NCBI RefSeq assembly: GCF_022811925.1
Contig: NZ_CP065511.1
Span: forward strand, 5,209,001-5,273,000
Direction of reading: 5' to 3'
Length of the DNA stretch: 64,000 bases
DNA from: Cytobacillus oceanisediminis
Lineage (GTDB): Bacteria; Bacillota; Bacilli; Bacillales; Cytobacillaceae
In this document: positions 19,143 through 26,970 of the stretch, piece by piece
Position numbering within the stretch: the first letter of the stretch is position 1
How the letters are laid out: every line of letters starts with the position of its first letter
Notes under the pieces: model-generated
Told to the model about the DNA's origin: nothing
What the model saw: only the letters and a program-made list of their open reading frames with translations
Database searches by the model: none
Program-made: the position numbers and the translations under genes

Positions 19143-20535
19143 TGTGTTCCTCCTCTTGTTTCTGGGTTTCCGAGTAATTTATATAAGCAGACAATGATTT
19201 GATTGCTGTATTTTCATGAAAGAAGTAAGGTTTCTTTGTTTCCTTTAATATGTCAATGGCCAGCTCCCCCTGGTATCCCTGGGACATGAAGATCGGAATG
19301 AAAATACTATCTCTTTCTTCCATCAGCTTTTTCATTTGTTCCGAGAGGATTTCATTTTGATAGTCCACCTGGAACGGAAAAGGAACAATGATATTATCAA
19401 AATCACCTGATTTATGTAACACTTCCAGACAGGAGGTCAATTTTGACAAGTCATCGTATACGATGGTGGTCAAATCTAAGGGATTCATGAACGACTTTTC
19501 GATTCCTGTAATCGTTTTTATTTGCTGCTGAAGCTCTGATGATAGCTGCTGAAGCTGAATCCCATATTTATCGCATAAATCCGCAAGGTAAATGGAAGTA
19601 GCCCCTGCCCAGGAAAAAATGACTGTACGCTTTCCTGCAGCTTTTTTGTAGGTATCAAACAGCCATGAAATAGCAACAACTTCATCAATACTTTCGGCTT
19701 TTAACAGCCCGGGGTGATTGACCATATTCCAGGGAATAGAGTAATCATTATTTCTTCCAAGGTGATATCTAACTGCCATTCTCGAAATCTTCGAATGGCC
19801 GATTGGGAGCAGGATAACAGGCTTCTGCTTGATATAGGCCTGATGCAGCAAACGGAAAAAACGCTCTTCTTCAGAAATAGATTCAATGATTAATAGAATC
19901 GTCTCTGTCGAGGGATCACTAATTAAAAATTCAAAGCAATCGTTAATAGTGATATCCATCTCATTTCCAGGTGATAGCCAATAAGAAAATCCGAGTCCTT
20001 TTTCATTGGCATCAAGTACAGCCCGGCCTAAACTTCCTCCATGGCTGATCAGTCCAACAGATCCCTTATGAAAATTTTTCGGCTCGAAACGGGGTGAAAA
20101 AGAGATTCCCCAGTTTCCTATAAAATGATAGAATCCTGGCGAGTTTGGACCATAAACTGCAGTTTCTGTACCTTTTACCATTTCTTTTAGCTCTTCTTCC
20201 CGGTGTATCCCATCCGGCCCGCTTTCAGAAAAACCAGAGCTGATAATGATGACGCTTTTTACTTGCTTTTCTACACATTCTCTTAAAATTCCCGGGGTAT
20301 GTTTAGAGGGAACGATTATACACGCCAAATCGACTTCTTCTTTGATCTCAAGTACACTGGGATAGGAGTGAATTCCGGAAATTGTGTCATAGTTTGGGTT
20401 TACGAGATATATCTCCCCGGAAAATTTCGATTTTTGAAGATTGACCATGACACGTCCGGCATTCTGATGAAACCTTTCCGAAGCTCCTATTATGGCAATG
20501 CTTTTAGGGGAAACAAGCGTCTGCAATGATCTCAT
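19117..20535 (-). CDS. CoA-ligase-like protein with CoA-binding and ligase domains only (acetate-CoA ligase alpha-like)
   Basis: A 472-residue relative of the alpha part of NDP-forming acyl-CoA synthetases. A CoA-binding Rossmann domain ([19 protein letters not shown]) is followed by succinyl-CoA-ligase-like domains with [10 protein letters not shown] and [13 protein letters not shown] histidine in AVRYHLGRN sits where the phospho-histidine is expected. No ATP-grasp (beta) domain is present, and none of the neighbours encodes one. It could pair with a remote beta subunit, or serve as an acyl-CoA sensor. It overlaps the sigma-54 activator gene by four bases, hinting at functional linkage. Confidence 0.75.
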   Translation of the reverse strand: MRSLQTLVSPKSIAIIGASERFHQNAGRVMVNLQKSKFSGEIYLVNPNYDTISGIHSYPSVLEIKEEVDLACIIVPSKHTPGILRECVEKQVKSVIIISSGFSESGPDGIHREEELKEMVKGTETAVYGPNSPGFYHFIGNWGISFSPRFEPKNFHKGSVGLISHGGSLGRAVLDANEKGLGFSYWLSPGNEMDITINDCFEFLISDPSTETILLIIESISEEERFFRLLHQAYIKQKPVILLPIGHSKISRMAVRYHLGRNNDYSIPWNMVNHPGLLKAESIDEVVAISWLFDTYKKAAGKRTVIFSWAGATSIYLADLCDKYGIQLQQLSSELQQQIKTITGIEKSFMNPLDLTTIVYDDLSKLTSCLEVLHKSGDFDNIIVPFPFQVDYQNEILSEQMKKLMEERDSIFIPIFMSQGYQGELAIDILKETKKPYFFHENTAIKSLSAYINYSETQKQEEEHNEKKIKSC

Positions 20536-22571
20536 GATTTTAATAATCCCCTTTCTAATTTTTTTACCTTTCGAACGATGGTGGAAGGATTCACTTCCAG
20601 CACACGGGCAATGCCCCGGTATGATTTTTCAGACTGTGACGCCTTATATATCAGCTCTCTTTCAAGTACTTCTACAGCTTCTTTTAGCGGTAATAACTGA
20701 TTTACTACAATGGCTTGATCATGATTCATTCTTTGGTTATCGCCTTTGCTGAATAAAGAAAGAACCTCCTGCTCCCCCACTTCCAGATTCGAAGCTGTTA
20801 CGTATATTCTTTCAATAATATTGACGAGTTCCCTTACATTCCCTGGCCACTGATAATTAGTAAGGACCTGTATAGCTTTCTTGGTGAATTTGAGATGTTT
20901 GTGATATTTTGCTGCGAACATTCTTGCATACGCATCAATTAGGATCGGGATATCCTCAACTCTTCTTCTTAGCGGCGGAATTGATATAGGAATAACATTG
21001 AGCCTATAAAATAAGTCCTCCCGAAAACTTCCTTCTTGAACCAATTCTTTAAGATCCCTGTTTGTAGCTGCTATTACCCTCACATCAATCTTTGTCGGTT
21101 TTGCTGATCCCACCCTGGTAATCTCCATTTCCTGCAATACCCGCAAGAGCTTGACTTGCAGGTGGATGGGGATTTCCCCTATCTCGTCCAGGAAGATCGT
21201 TCCATTATTTGCTTGTTCAAATAAACCGGCTTTTCCCTTTTTCAAGGCACCTGTAAAGGCACCGCCTTCGTATCCAAAAAGCTCAGATTCCATCAGTGAT
21301 TCAGGAATAGCCCCACAGTTCACCTTAATAAAAGGGGCTTCCGACCTCGGACTCGACTGTTGGATCAGCTTGGCAATTTCCTCTTTCCCCACTCCCGACT
21401 CACCTGATAATAGAACCGTAACATCCACCTTTGCCACTTGCTGAACGGTCTCAAGCAGCCTTTCCATTTCAGGGGATTTCGCAATGAACGTTTCGGATCT
21501 TTCGGAAAGATGCATATGTTCCAGTATTGACTTTGTTTTTGCCAGCTCACTTCTGAGTGCATCGAATTCAGTCATGTCCTTCACATTGATAACAACTCTT
21601 TCAATTTGATTGCTGCTGTTCTTAATAGGATTTGCCGTTATAATTAAGGAATTTTTATTTTCTTTGCTTGTTTCCATGATATTATGCGATCTGCCCTTAG
21701 CTTCTACCTGCCGGGCTATATCTCTTATGTAGTCAGGAGTCTCATTTCTAACATCAAAAAGTTGCCTGAAACTCTGGTTGCATTTAATAATGGTTCCTTC
21801 CCCATCCGTAATACAGATCCCGTCTGTAGAGTTATCCAATATCGTTTCCTGTTCCTTTAAGAGCTGCTTGACGGATTCAAGTTCACTTGATACAAATTCG
21901 ATTTCTGAAATATCCTGAAAGACGCCAACCGCTCCCACAAGAGTTTTGCCATCATAGAGGGGCGTTCGATGGGTTAAATATTTTCTTTTTCCTACACGGT
22001 ATTTTTCTGTATGCCCCTTTCCTGTACGGATAACATTCAATAACCCGCTTGGAGTTACAACATCAGTTAAAAACTTTCCAAGGGCTTTCTCCTTAGTTGT
22101 CATAGCCATTTTTTCTGCTGGAGGATTCATTGAGGTAATCCTTCCCTCCAGATCAATCGAAAGAATCCCATTATGAGCAGAATTAAAAATGGCATCCATG
22201 CGGCCGAGTTCCACCTGAGAAGTTCTGGCATAGGCCTCCAGATACTGTTCTTTTGTCAGGAAGCCTGTGATCTGCCTATTCTTATTAAAAATTGGCCAGA
22301 TTTCCTGATCATTAAGCTTTAAATTGTTTAACTCATCCATTTCGTTAAGGAAACAAAAGTTAGTCTGATAAATTTCTGATAGTACCTTATTTTGATTTAA
22401 CAATCCTTCTAATAGATTATGCTCTGTAAAACATCCCGCTAACTCATCTCTAACGTTATAGACCAGCCCGCCTTTCATATGGGATTCAAGTAAGGTTTTT
22501 ACAGCTCTATCGATGTAATCGTTTTCAAAAAATTTTATAGAAGTACGAGTCATCGCATCTTTTACTAACAA
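20532..22571 (-). CDS. Sigma-54-dependent activator with CBS-like and PAS domains
   Basis: Enhancer-binding protein of about 679 residues. A degenerate CBS-like region is at the N terminus, two PAS domains follow (about 125-235 and 245-345), then an AAA+ domain and a C-terminal HTH ([19 protein letters not shown]). The AAA+ domain has Walker A GESGVGKE, the sigma-54 loop GAFTGA and FLDEIGE. The TTG start at 22571 is preferred over GTG 22598 because GAGGGAGCGG lies just upstream and the sigma-54 transcription start would fall near 22602. It is the first gene of the operon and probably activates its own promoter. Confidence 0.88.
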   Translation of the reverse strand: MLVKDAMTRTSIKFFENDYIDRAVKTLLESHMKGGLVYNVRDELAGCFTEHNLLEGLLNQNKVLSEIYQTNFCFLNEMDELNNLKLNDQEIWPIFNKNRQITGFLTKEQYLEAYARTSQVELGRMDAIFNSAHNGILSIDLEGRITSMNPPAEKMAMTTKEKALGKFLTDVVTPSGLLNVIRTGKGHTEKYRVGKRKYLTHRTPLYDGKTLVGAVGVFQDISEIEFVSSELESVKQLLKEQETILDNSTDGICITDGEGTIIKCNQSFRQLFDVRNETPDYIRDIARQVEAKGRSHNIMETSKENKNSLIITANPIKNSSNQIERVVINVKDMTEFDALRSELAKTKSILEHMHLSERSETFIAKSPEMERLLETVQQVAKVDVTVLLSGESGVGKEEIAKLIQQSSPRSEAPFIKVNCGAIPESLMESELFGYEGGAFTGALKKGKAGLFEQANNGTIFLDEIGEIPIHLQVKLLRVLQEMEITRVGSAKPTKIDVRVIAATNRDLKELVQEGSFREDLFYRLNVIPISIPPLRRRVEDIPILIDAYARMFAAKYHKHLKFTKKAIQVLTNYQWPGNVRELVNIIERIYVTASNLEVGEQEVLSLFSKGDNQRMNHDQAIVVNQLLPLKEAVEVLERELIYKASQSEKSYRGIARVLEVNPSTIVRKVKKLERGLLKS

Positions 22572-22613
22572 TTTTCCCGCTCCCTCTGAGTGATTCACTC
22601 ATAAAATTAATAA

Positions 22614-22630
22614 TGCAAGAAGTGTGCCAA
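22614..22630 (-). promoter_or_regulatory. Sigma-54 (-24/-12) promoter of the catabolic operon
   Basis: On the minus strand the sequence TTGGCACACTTCTTGCA carries the invariant GG (22628-22627) and GC (22616-22615) separated by exactly 10 bases. It matches the TTGGCACR-N4-TTGCA consensus. The predicted start site near 22602 leaves a leader of about 30 bases before the TTG start of the activator gene. No SigA -10 box is needed to explain transcription here. Confidence 0.88.
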
Positions 22631-22702
22631 CATTAGAAAATTAATAAAATGCTGATATTTCTCACATTTTGTAATATTTAAACTATATATCGAGTGAATA
22701 AA

Positions 22703-22728
22703 TGTTGCAACACCGCAACAGGTGTTGC
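22703..22728. promoter_or_regulatory. Upstream activating dyads, site 1
   Basis: The perfect palindrome TGTTGCAACA (22703-22712) overlaps the dyad GCAACACC-N6-GGTGTTGC (22707-22714 with 22721-22728). It is centred about 75-100 bp upstream of the -24 element, the usual distance for binding sites of sigma-54 activators. It is probably bound by the activator encoded at 20532-22571. Confidence 0.65.
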
Positions 22729-22807
22729 GCTAACGCATTAAAGGCTGAAAAAAACAAGTTTCCAAAAGGAAAAAGGACCCATTCTTCATTTTTATCATTT
22801 TAAAATC

Positions 22808-22823
22808 GTTGCATTTTTGCAAC
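22808..22823. promoter_or_regulatory. Upstream activating dyad, site 2
   Basis: Perfect inverted repeat GTTGCA-N4-TGCAAC sharing the TTGCAA core with site 1, about 180-195 bp upstream of the -24 element. Repetition of the same core in two places supports a common binding protein. The remainder of the 22572-22963 spacer shows nothing else beyond the terminator at 22911-22949. Confidence 0.6.
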
Positions 22824-22910
22824 ATTTCTTGAATTTAATAACTAGAACGATAATATGAGTATCTTATAAGTACGGACAACCTCGTTCGCGAGAGGCACCA
22901 CCCAATTTTT

Positions 22911-22949
22911 CGAAAAAACAAAAAGGAACTCCACATCAAGGTGAAGTCC
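22911..22949 (-). terminator. Terminator of the PTS operon
   Basis: Imperfect stem GGGACTTCAC / GTGGAGTTCC on the minus strand, followed by TTTTTGTTTTTT. It lies 15 bp past the stop of the PTS IIC gene and insulates the downstream sigma-54 control region. Confidence 0.75.
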
Positions 22950-22963
22950 CAATAATAAATAGA

Positions 22964-24226
22964 TTAAGAAAATAGTTTAATAAGGAAGCTCAATAAAATC
23001 CCCACTACCCCAAAGTCCGAGTCTCCAAAGGTAGTCCCTTCAAATCCCAGTGATCCCAGAACCGGCAGCAATAAGGCCGGAAGGAATGAGATTAATAGAC
23101 CGTTGGCAAATGCCCCGATCATCGCTCCTCGTCTGCCTCCAGTCGCATTTCCAAATACCCCTGCCGCAGCACCTGTGAAGAAGTGCGGAATCAGGCCTGG
23201 CACGATTATTTTCAGACCGAATAATGGAAGAAGGAACATTGAAAGCAAGCCTGCTATGAAAGAGAACAGGAACCCGATAATAACCGCATTTGGAGCAAAA
23301 GGAAACACTGCAGGACAATCAAGGGCAGGCTTCGCATCTTTTACCACTTTATCAGCGATTCCTTTAAAAGCTGGCACGATTTCCGCAATCAGCATCCGCA
23401 CACCAGCAAGGACCACATATACACCAGCTGCAAACGTAATCGCCTGCATAAGCGAGAATACGAGGAAGTTAACTCCTCCGCTCAGTTCAGATTCTACATA
23501 GCCTTTTCCGGCGATCGGCGCCACAACCAGGAAGAGAATCGTCATTGTCAGAGACATCGCAACAGATGTATCGCGCAGGAATCCAAGTGATTTAGGAACC
23601 TTGATATCCTCCGTCGATTTTGATTTATCGCCTACACGCTTACCAATAAAGCCGGAAACAAAGTAGCCGAAAGATCCGAAGTGGCCGACAGCTATGCTGT
23701 CATTGCCTGTGATTTCGCGTACATACGGCTGGACAAGCGCAGGCATAAATACCATTAATAATCCTAGAATAATAGACCCGATAATGATCAGTGGGAGCCC
23801 CGTCACTCCGCCGGTTGCAAATACAGCTGAGATCAGGCAGGCCATGAATAAAGTATGATGGCCGGTAAGGAAAATATATTTAAACGGTGTAAAACGGGCA
23901 ATTAATATGTTCATGACCATCCCGAAAAGCATGATCATCGCGGTTTCTTTCCCAAATGTCTGCTGGGCAATCGCTACGATGGCTTCGTTGTTCGGAATAA
24001 CGCCCTGAATATGAAAGGCCTTTTCAAACATTTTTCCGAAAATATCAAGTGAGCCTATTAAGATGCTTGCTCCTCCATTCAGGATGAGAAAGCCCATGAT
24101 CGTCTTAAGCGTACCTGATATGACATCGGCAATTCCTTTTTTCTGCAGAAGCAAGCCAAACAAGGCGAATAAACCAACCAGGATGGCGGGCGTGCCCAAT
24201 ATATCATTCATGATGAAATCAAACAT
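22964..24226 (-). CDS. ulaA: PTS ascorbate-family transporter IIC component
   Basis: Membrane-spanning IIC of the ascorbate/galactitol PTS superfamily, 420 residues with about 11 helices. Typical stretches are GTPAILVGLFALFGLLLQKK, FLILNGGASILIGSLD and the conserved YIFLTGHHTLFMACL. Near the C terminus comes FPFAPNAVIIGFLFSF, with HFFTGAAAGVFGNATGGRRG. ATG follows AGGAGGGG. It works with the IIB encoded 123 bp upstream and a IIA domain. The sugar is not identifiable because no catabolic genes accompany it; ascorbate or another polyhydroxy compound is possible. Confidence 0.88.
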   Translation of the reverse strand: MFDFIMNDILGTPAILVGLFALFGLLLQKKGIADVISGTLKTIMGFLILNGGASILIGSLDIFGKMFEKAFHIQGVIPNNEAIVAIAQQTFGKETAMIMLFGMVMNILIARFTPFKYIFLTGHHTLFMACLISAVFATGGVTGLPLIIIGSIILGLLMVFMPALVQPYVREITGNDSIAVGHFGSFGYFVSGFIGKRVGDKSKSTEDIKVPKSLGFLRDTSVAMSLTMTILFLVVAPIAGKGYVESELSGGVNFLVFSLMQAITFAAGVYVVLAGVRMLIAEIVPAFKGIADKVVKDAKPALDCPAVFPFAPNAVIIGFLFSFIAGLLSMFLLPLFGLKIIVPGLIPHFFTGAAAGVFGNATGGRRGAMIGAFANGLLISFLPALLLPVLGSLGFEGTTFGDSDFGVVGILLSFLIKLFS

Positions 24227-24299
24227 GTTTACCCCTCCTTTTTAAATCCTCTGTATCTATCTTTCAATCTAACCAGCTTTCAGGTTATACTGTATTTGT

Positions 24300-24340
24300 T
24301 CTTTTTATTTTTCAGCGGGCGAGTCTATCGCCTGCTCTTT
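24300..24340. promoter_or_regulatory. Intercistronic stem-loop between PTS IIB and IIC genes
   Basis: The pair GCGGGCGA / TCGCCTGC forms a stem-loop in the 123-bp gap. On the minus (coding) strand the run after the stem is A-rich, so it is not a terminator for this operon. It could affect mRNA processing and the IIB:IIC ratio. On the plus strand it is followed by TTTTTTT, so it could stop antisense transcripts. Confidence 0.45.
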
Positions 24341-24349
24341 TTTTCTCTA

Positions 24350-24619
24350 TTATGATAAATGTGATTCCAATGCAGCTTTTAGCTCGTTCTGGTCAAGGAT
24401 GTTTGTCAGGCCAATGATGGTTCTTGTTCCGTCATCCAAAGTGGAAATCAGGTCTTTAGATCCCAGGTAGATATCCGCTTTTTCGGATTTAGCCGTTGTT
24501 AAATCGGTATGTGAGACATCTGCTTCCACTCCCAGTTGGCTTAAAACTGTTTTCACATTCATTTCTACGATAAAGCTGCTTCCAAGTCCGTTTCCGCATA
24601 CTACTAGAATTTTTTTCAT
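24350..24619 (-). CDS. ulaB: PTS ascorbate/lactose-type IIB component
   Basis: Small cytoplasmic phosphocarrier, 89 residues. The active-site Cys8 lies in VVCGNGLGSSF, where the phosphate is passed from IIA to the incoming sugar at IIC. Length and fold match SgaB/UlaB-type IIB proteins. GGGGGAAAT precedes the ATG. It is encoded 13 bp after the regulator gene. Confidence 0.88.
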   Translation of the reverse strand: MKKILVVCGNGLGSSFIVEMNVKTVLSQLGVEADVSHTDLTTAKSEKADIYLGSKDLISTLDDGTRTIIGLTNILDQNELKAALESHLS

Positions 24620-24632
24620 TTTTATTTCCCCC

Positions 24633-26750
24633 TTAGTCTTGTGAATATTGATTTATAATTTCTAATACGACAGCTGCTTTATCAGCATTCTGCAGCTTTT
24701 CAAGGTTATCGCTGTCAGACAGCATTTTGGACAGCTGGGATAATGCTTTTAAATGGGTTTCATTATCGATGGCTGCCAGCACAAAGAATAATCTTACCTG
24801 ATGCTCCGGCTTTTCCGAAAAAGCACAGCTTTCCTTTAATTGCAGAAAGCTCATTCCCAGCTTGTTCACGCCAGCTTCAGGGCGGGCATGAGGAAGGGCA
24901 ATTCCAGGCGCGATGACGATATATGGCCCCATTTCATTCACGTTTTCAATCATGGCATCAATGTAATTCTGGCTGATGGATTGATCAGCCAATAGCGGCT
25001 GTGACGCCATTTGCAGTGCTTCCTGCCAGCTTGGGACCGATTCCGCAAACTGAATTTTATCGGCGGTTAGAACTTCATTTAACATTGGCTTTTGATCCAC
25101 CTCACTTTTTGCTTCTTTATTTGATTGATAGTAGACTTTCAATTCCTGGATCAGCATGCTTTCGTCTTTTATATCTGCATGCTTCCGGATAATGTCCATC
25201 AATGCCTCTATGTTTTCTGATTTCGGCCTATTTTCTGATGCCTGAACCTGCTTAAGCAGTGATTCCTTCTCTGACGGGTTAAGAATCGGATTTACTATAA
25301 ACACCGGTACCTTTTTCCGGGATACTGGCGTGGTCGAAATGACAAAATCCAAATCAGCCAGGGACGCTTTCTCATATTCACGGACGGTGTATACATGCGC
25401 CACATCTACAAACGGCATGAGATCTTCAATTTGTTTCTGAAGGATTCGGGACGTGCCGATTCCGCTGGCACACACCACAGCTGCTTTTTTGCGGGCTTCC
25501 ACCCTGACGCCTTCTTTGTCAATCCAGCCGCCAAAGTGCATCGCAATATAGGCCGCTTCATCATCCGATACTTTTTTGCCAAGTACGTACTCAAAATGAT
25601 GAACCACTTTCTTGGTTAGAATAAATAGATCCTGATAAGACTCCTGTACAGATTTGGATAATGGATTCTCCAGCTCAATCCCATATTTGATGCGGAAATA
25701 AGCCGGTTTTAAATGAATCAATAAATTCCGTTCAAGTTCCTTCCGATTTTGAAAAAATACGCAGGCATACTTTTGAAAATCATCGACCATTCTTACTGCC
25801 ATTGATTTGAGGATATCAAGGTCCTGGTTTTCCAGCTCATGTGTATCATAGTCGCTTATTTTCGCACCTAACAGGTAAGTTGCAAGATAGCAGGCTTCAT
25901 CGTCAGGAACCTCAAGCTGGAAACCGCTTTCAATTTTCCGGCAAATAAATCGAGCAGCGCTGTACTCTTTTGTTTCTTTAATGACCTGTTTTTCAACAGG
26001 ATCCATCTTGATGTATTTTCCCTGGTTAAATCTTTTGATGAGCATAAATAAATGGGCGCTTAACGTCTCCATCACTTCATCTGTGTAGTGAACGCCGGAA
26101 AATGATTCACTTTCATTCAGAATCTCATAGATCGTTTCTAAATCCGTACGCTGAAACATTTCAGGTGACAGGCCCGGCGTGTCCTGGATGGTTAACTGAA
26201 CTTCGGATAATAGATCGTTCCACCCTCGATTGGTTAAAACCTGTGTTAAGCAGTAAATCAGCATTTTCCGCTTATCCTGCTCCTCACCGGCAATATAGTA
26301 GCCCGAAGGTTTATGGAAATTTAATTGAACCTGAAACTGGCTTAGCTGCTTTTTTAATTCCCTGATATCTGCCAGAAGCGTACTCCTGCTGACACCCAAC
26401 TTATCCATCAGATCCTGCAGATAAATGGTTTTCTCGCGGGTCAGGATGAGGATAGCAGTCCAGGCCATTCTTTCTTTTCGTGAAAACTCATAACTGGCAG
26501 CTTTATCAAACGAATGCAACCGCTGTTTAATCTGCTTCTTTTCTTCTTCATCGAGAAAAAATCCAGCAGCACGGACATACTTCAGCTCATCTAAACCCTG
26601 GCCTTTCAGCCAGCTATTAATTTTTTCAACATCATAATAAACGGTCCGCTTGGAAATCTGTAATTCTTCCATAAGCTCCTGCGGAGAAACATGTGTAGGC
26701 GCATGGACCATTTTCGTCAAAATCGTCATGCAGCGCTGGTCAAGAATCAT
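24633..26750 (-). CDS. PRD-containing transcriptional regulator with fused EIIB-like and EIIA domains
   Basis: A 705-residue PTS-controlled regulator. In order: two N-terminal winged-HTH modules (LQISKRTVYYDVEKIN and LGVSRSTLLADIRELKK), two PRDs (about 190-400), a IIB-like domain with AAVVCASGIGTSRI, and a C-terminal IIA domain whose phospho-His is in GIALPHARPE. This layout matches the MtlR/LicR/UlaR-like class that acts as a DNA-binding activator rather than a BglG antiterminator. No separate IIA gene is found nearby, so the fused IIA could also feed the IIB (inference). It is the first gene of its operon. Confidence 0.88.
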   Translation of the reverse strand: MILDQRCMTILTKMVHAPTHVSPQELMEELQISKRTVYYDVEKINSWLKGQGLDELKYVRAAGFFLDEEEKKQIKQRLHSFDKAASYEFSRKERMAWTAILILTREKTIYLQDLMDKLGVSRSTLLADIRELKKQLSQFQVQLNFHKPSGYYIAGEEQDKRKMLIYCLTQVLTNRGWNDLLSEVQLTIQDTPGLSPEMFQRTDLETIYEILNESESFSGVHYTDEVMETLSAHLFMLIKRFNQGKYIKMDPVEKQVIKETKEYSAARFICRKIESGFQLEVPDDEACYLATYLLGAKISDYDTHELENQDLDILKSMAVRMVDDFQKYACVFFQNRKELERNLLIHLKPAYFRIKYGIELENPLSKSVQESYQDLFILTKKVVHHFEYVLGKKVSDDEAAYIAMHFGGWIDKEGVRVEARKKAAVVCASGIGTSRILQKQIEDLMPFVDVAHVYTVREYEKASLADLDFVISTTPVSRKKVPVFIVNPILNPSEKESLLKQVQASENRPKSENIEALMDIIRKHADIKDESMLIQELKVYYQSNKEAKSEVDQKPMLNEVLTADKIQFAESVPSWQEALQMASQPLLADQSISQNYIDAMIENVNEMGPYIVIAPGIALPHARPEAGVNKLGMSFLQLKESCAFSEKPEHQVRLFFVLAAIDNETHLKALSQLSKMLSDSDNLEKLQNADKAAVVLEIINQYSQD

Positions 26751-26751
26751 C

Positions 26752-26763
26752 GGGAGCGCTCCC
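26752..26763 (-). promoter_or_regulatory. Palindrome between the ribosome site and start codon of the PRD regulator
   Basis: The perfect palindrome GGGAGCGCTCCC directly abuts the ATG at 26750 and shares its first G residues with the AAAGGAGG ribosome site (26762-26769). If it folds, or binds a protein, it would interfere with ribosome access. The spacing from GGAGG to ATG is about 11 bases, longer than usual for the window. Confidence 0.4.
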
Positions 26764-26798
26764 TCCTTTAACTGATTCTAAATAGTAAGTTTGCAAAA

Positions 26799-26906
26799 AG
26801 TCAGACTCTAAATTCATCGAATTGTCTGCTTACTACGTATTATACTCCTGTATTACACAAATTGAAGTCCGAATTCTGTAAGGGGGTTTTTGCAAGAGTC
26901 GGACTC
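26799..26906. promoter_or_regulatory. Promoter region of the PTS operon with two AGTCnGACT dyads
   Basis: A minus-strand TATAAT lies at 26839-26844. AGTCAGACT (26799-26807) and GAGTCGGACTC (26896-26906) are near-identical dyads, each preceded by TTTGCAA, flanking it at roughly +30 and -68. A half-site GGACTTC lies near the -35 position. These are candidate operators for the PRD regulator. Confidence 0.5.
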
Positions 26907-26922
26907 ATATTAGCATGGAAAT

Positions 26923-26960
26923 AAAAAAAGCGAACTCGCAATTGGCGAATTTCGCTTTTT
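26923..26960 (-). terminator. Terminator of the ABC-transporter/lyase operon
   Basis: Long stem AAAAAGCGAA / TTCGCTTTTT (with an inner TCGC/GCGA pair) located 11 bp past the stop of the argH-like gene. On the minus strand it ends in a T run. The symmetrical A/T tails could make it bidirectional. Confidence 0.8.
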
Positions 26961-26970
26961 AAAAACAACA

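Noticed and set aside
22572..22598. GTG 22598 as start of the sigma-54 activator
   Set aside because: The mapped sigma-54 promoter would leave a leader of only a few bases and no ribosome site. TTG 22571 has GAGGGAGCGG upstream.
24300..24340. Stem-loop between PTS IIB and IIC genes as operon terminator
   Set aside because: On the coding strand the stem is followed by an A-rich tract, not a T run, so it would not terminate the operon transcript.
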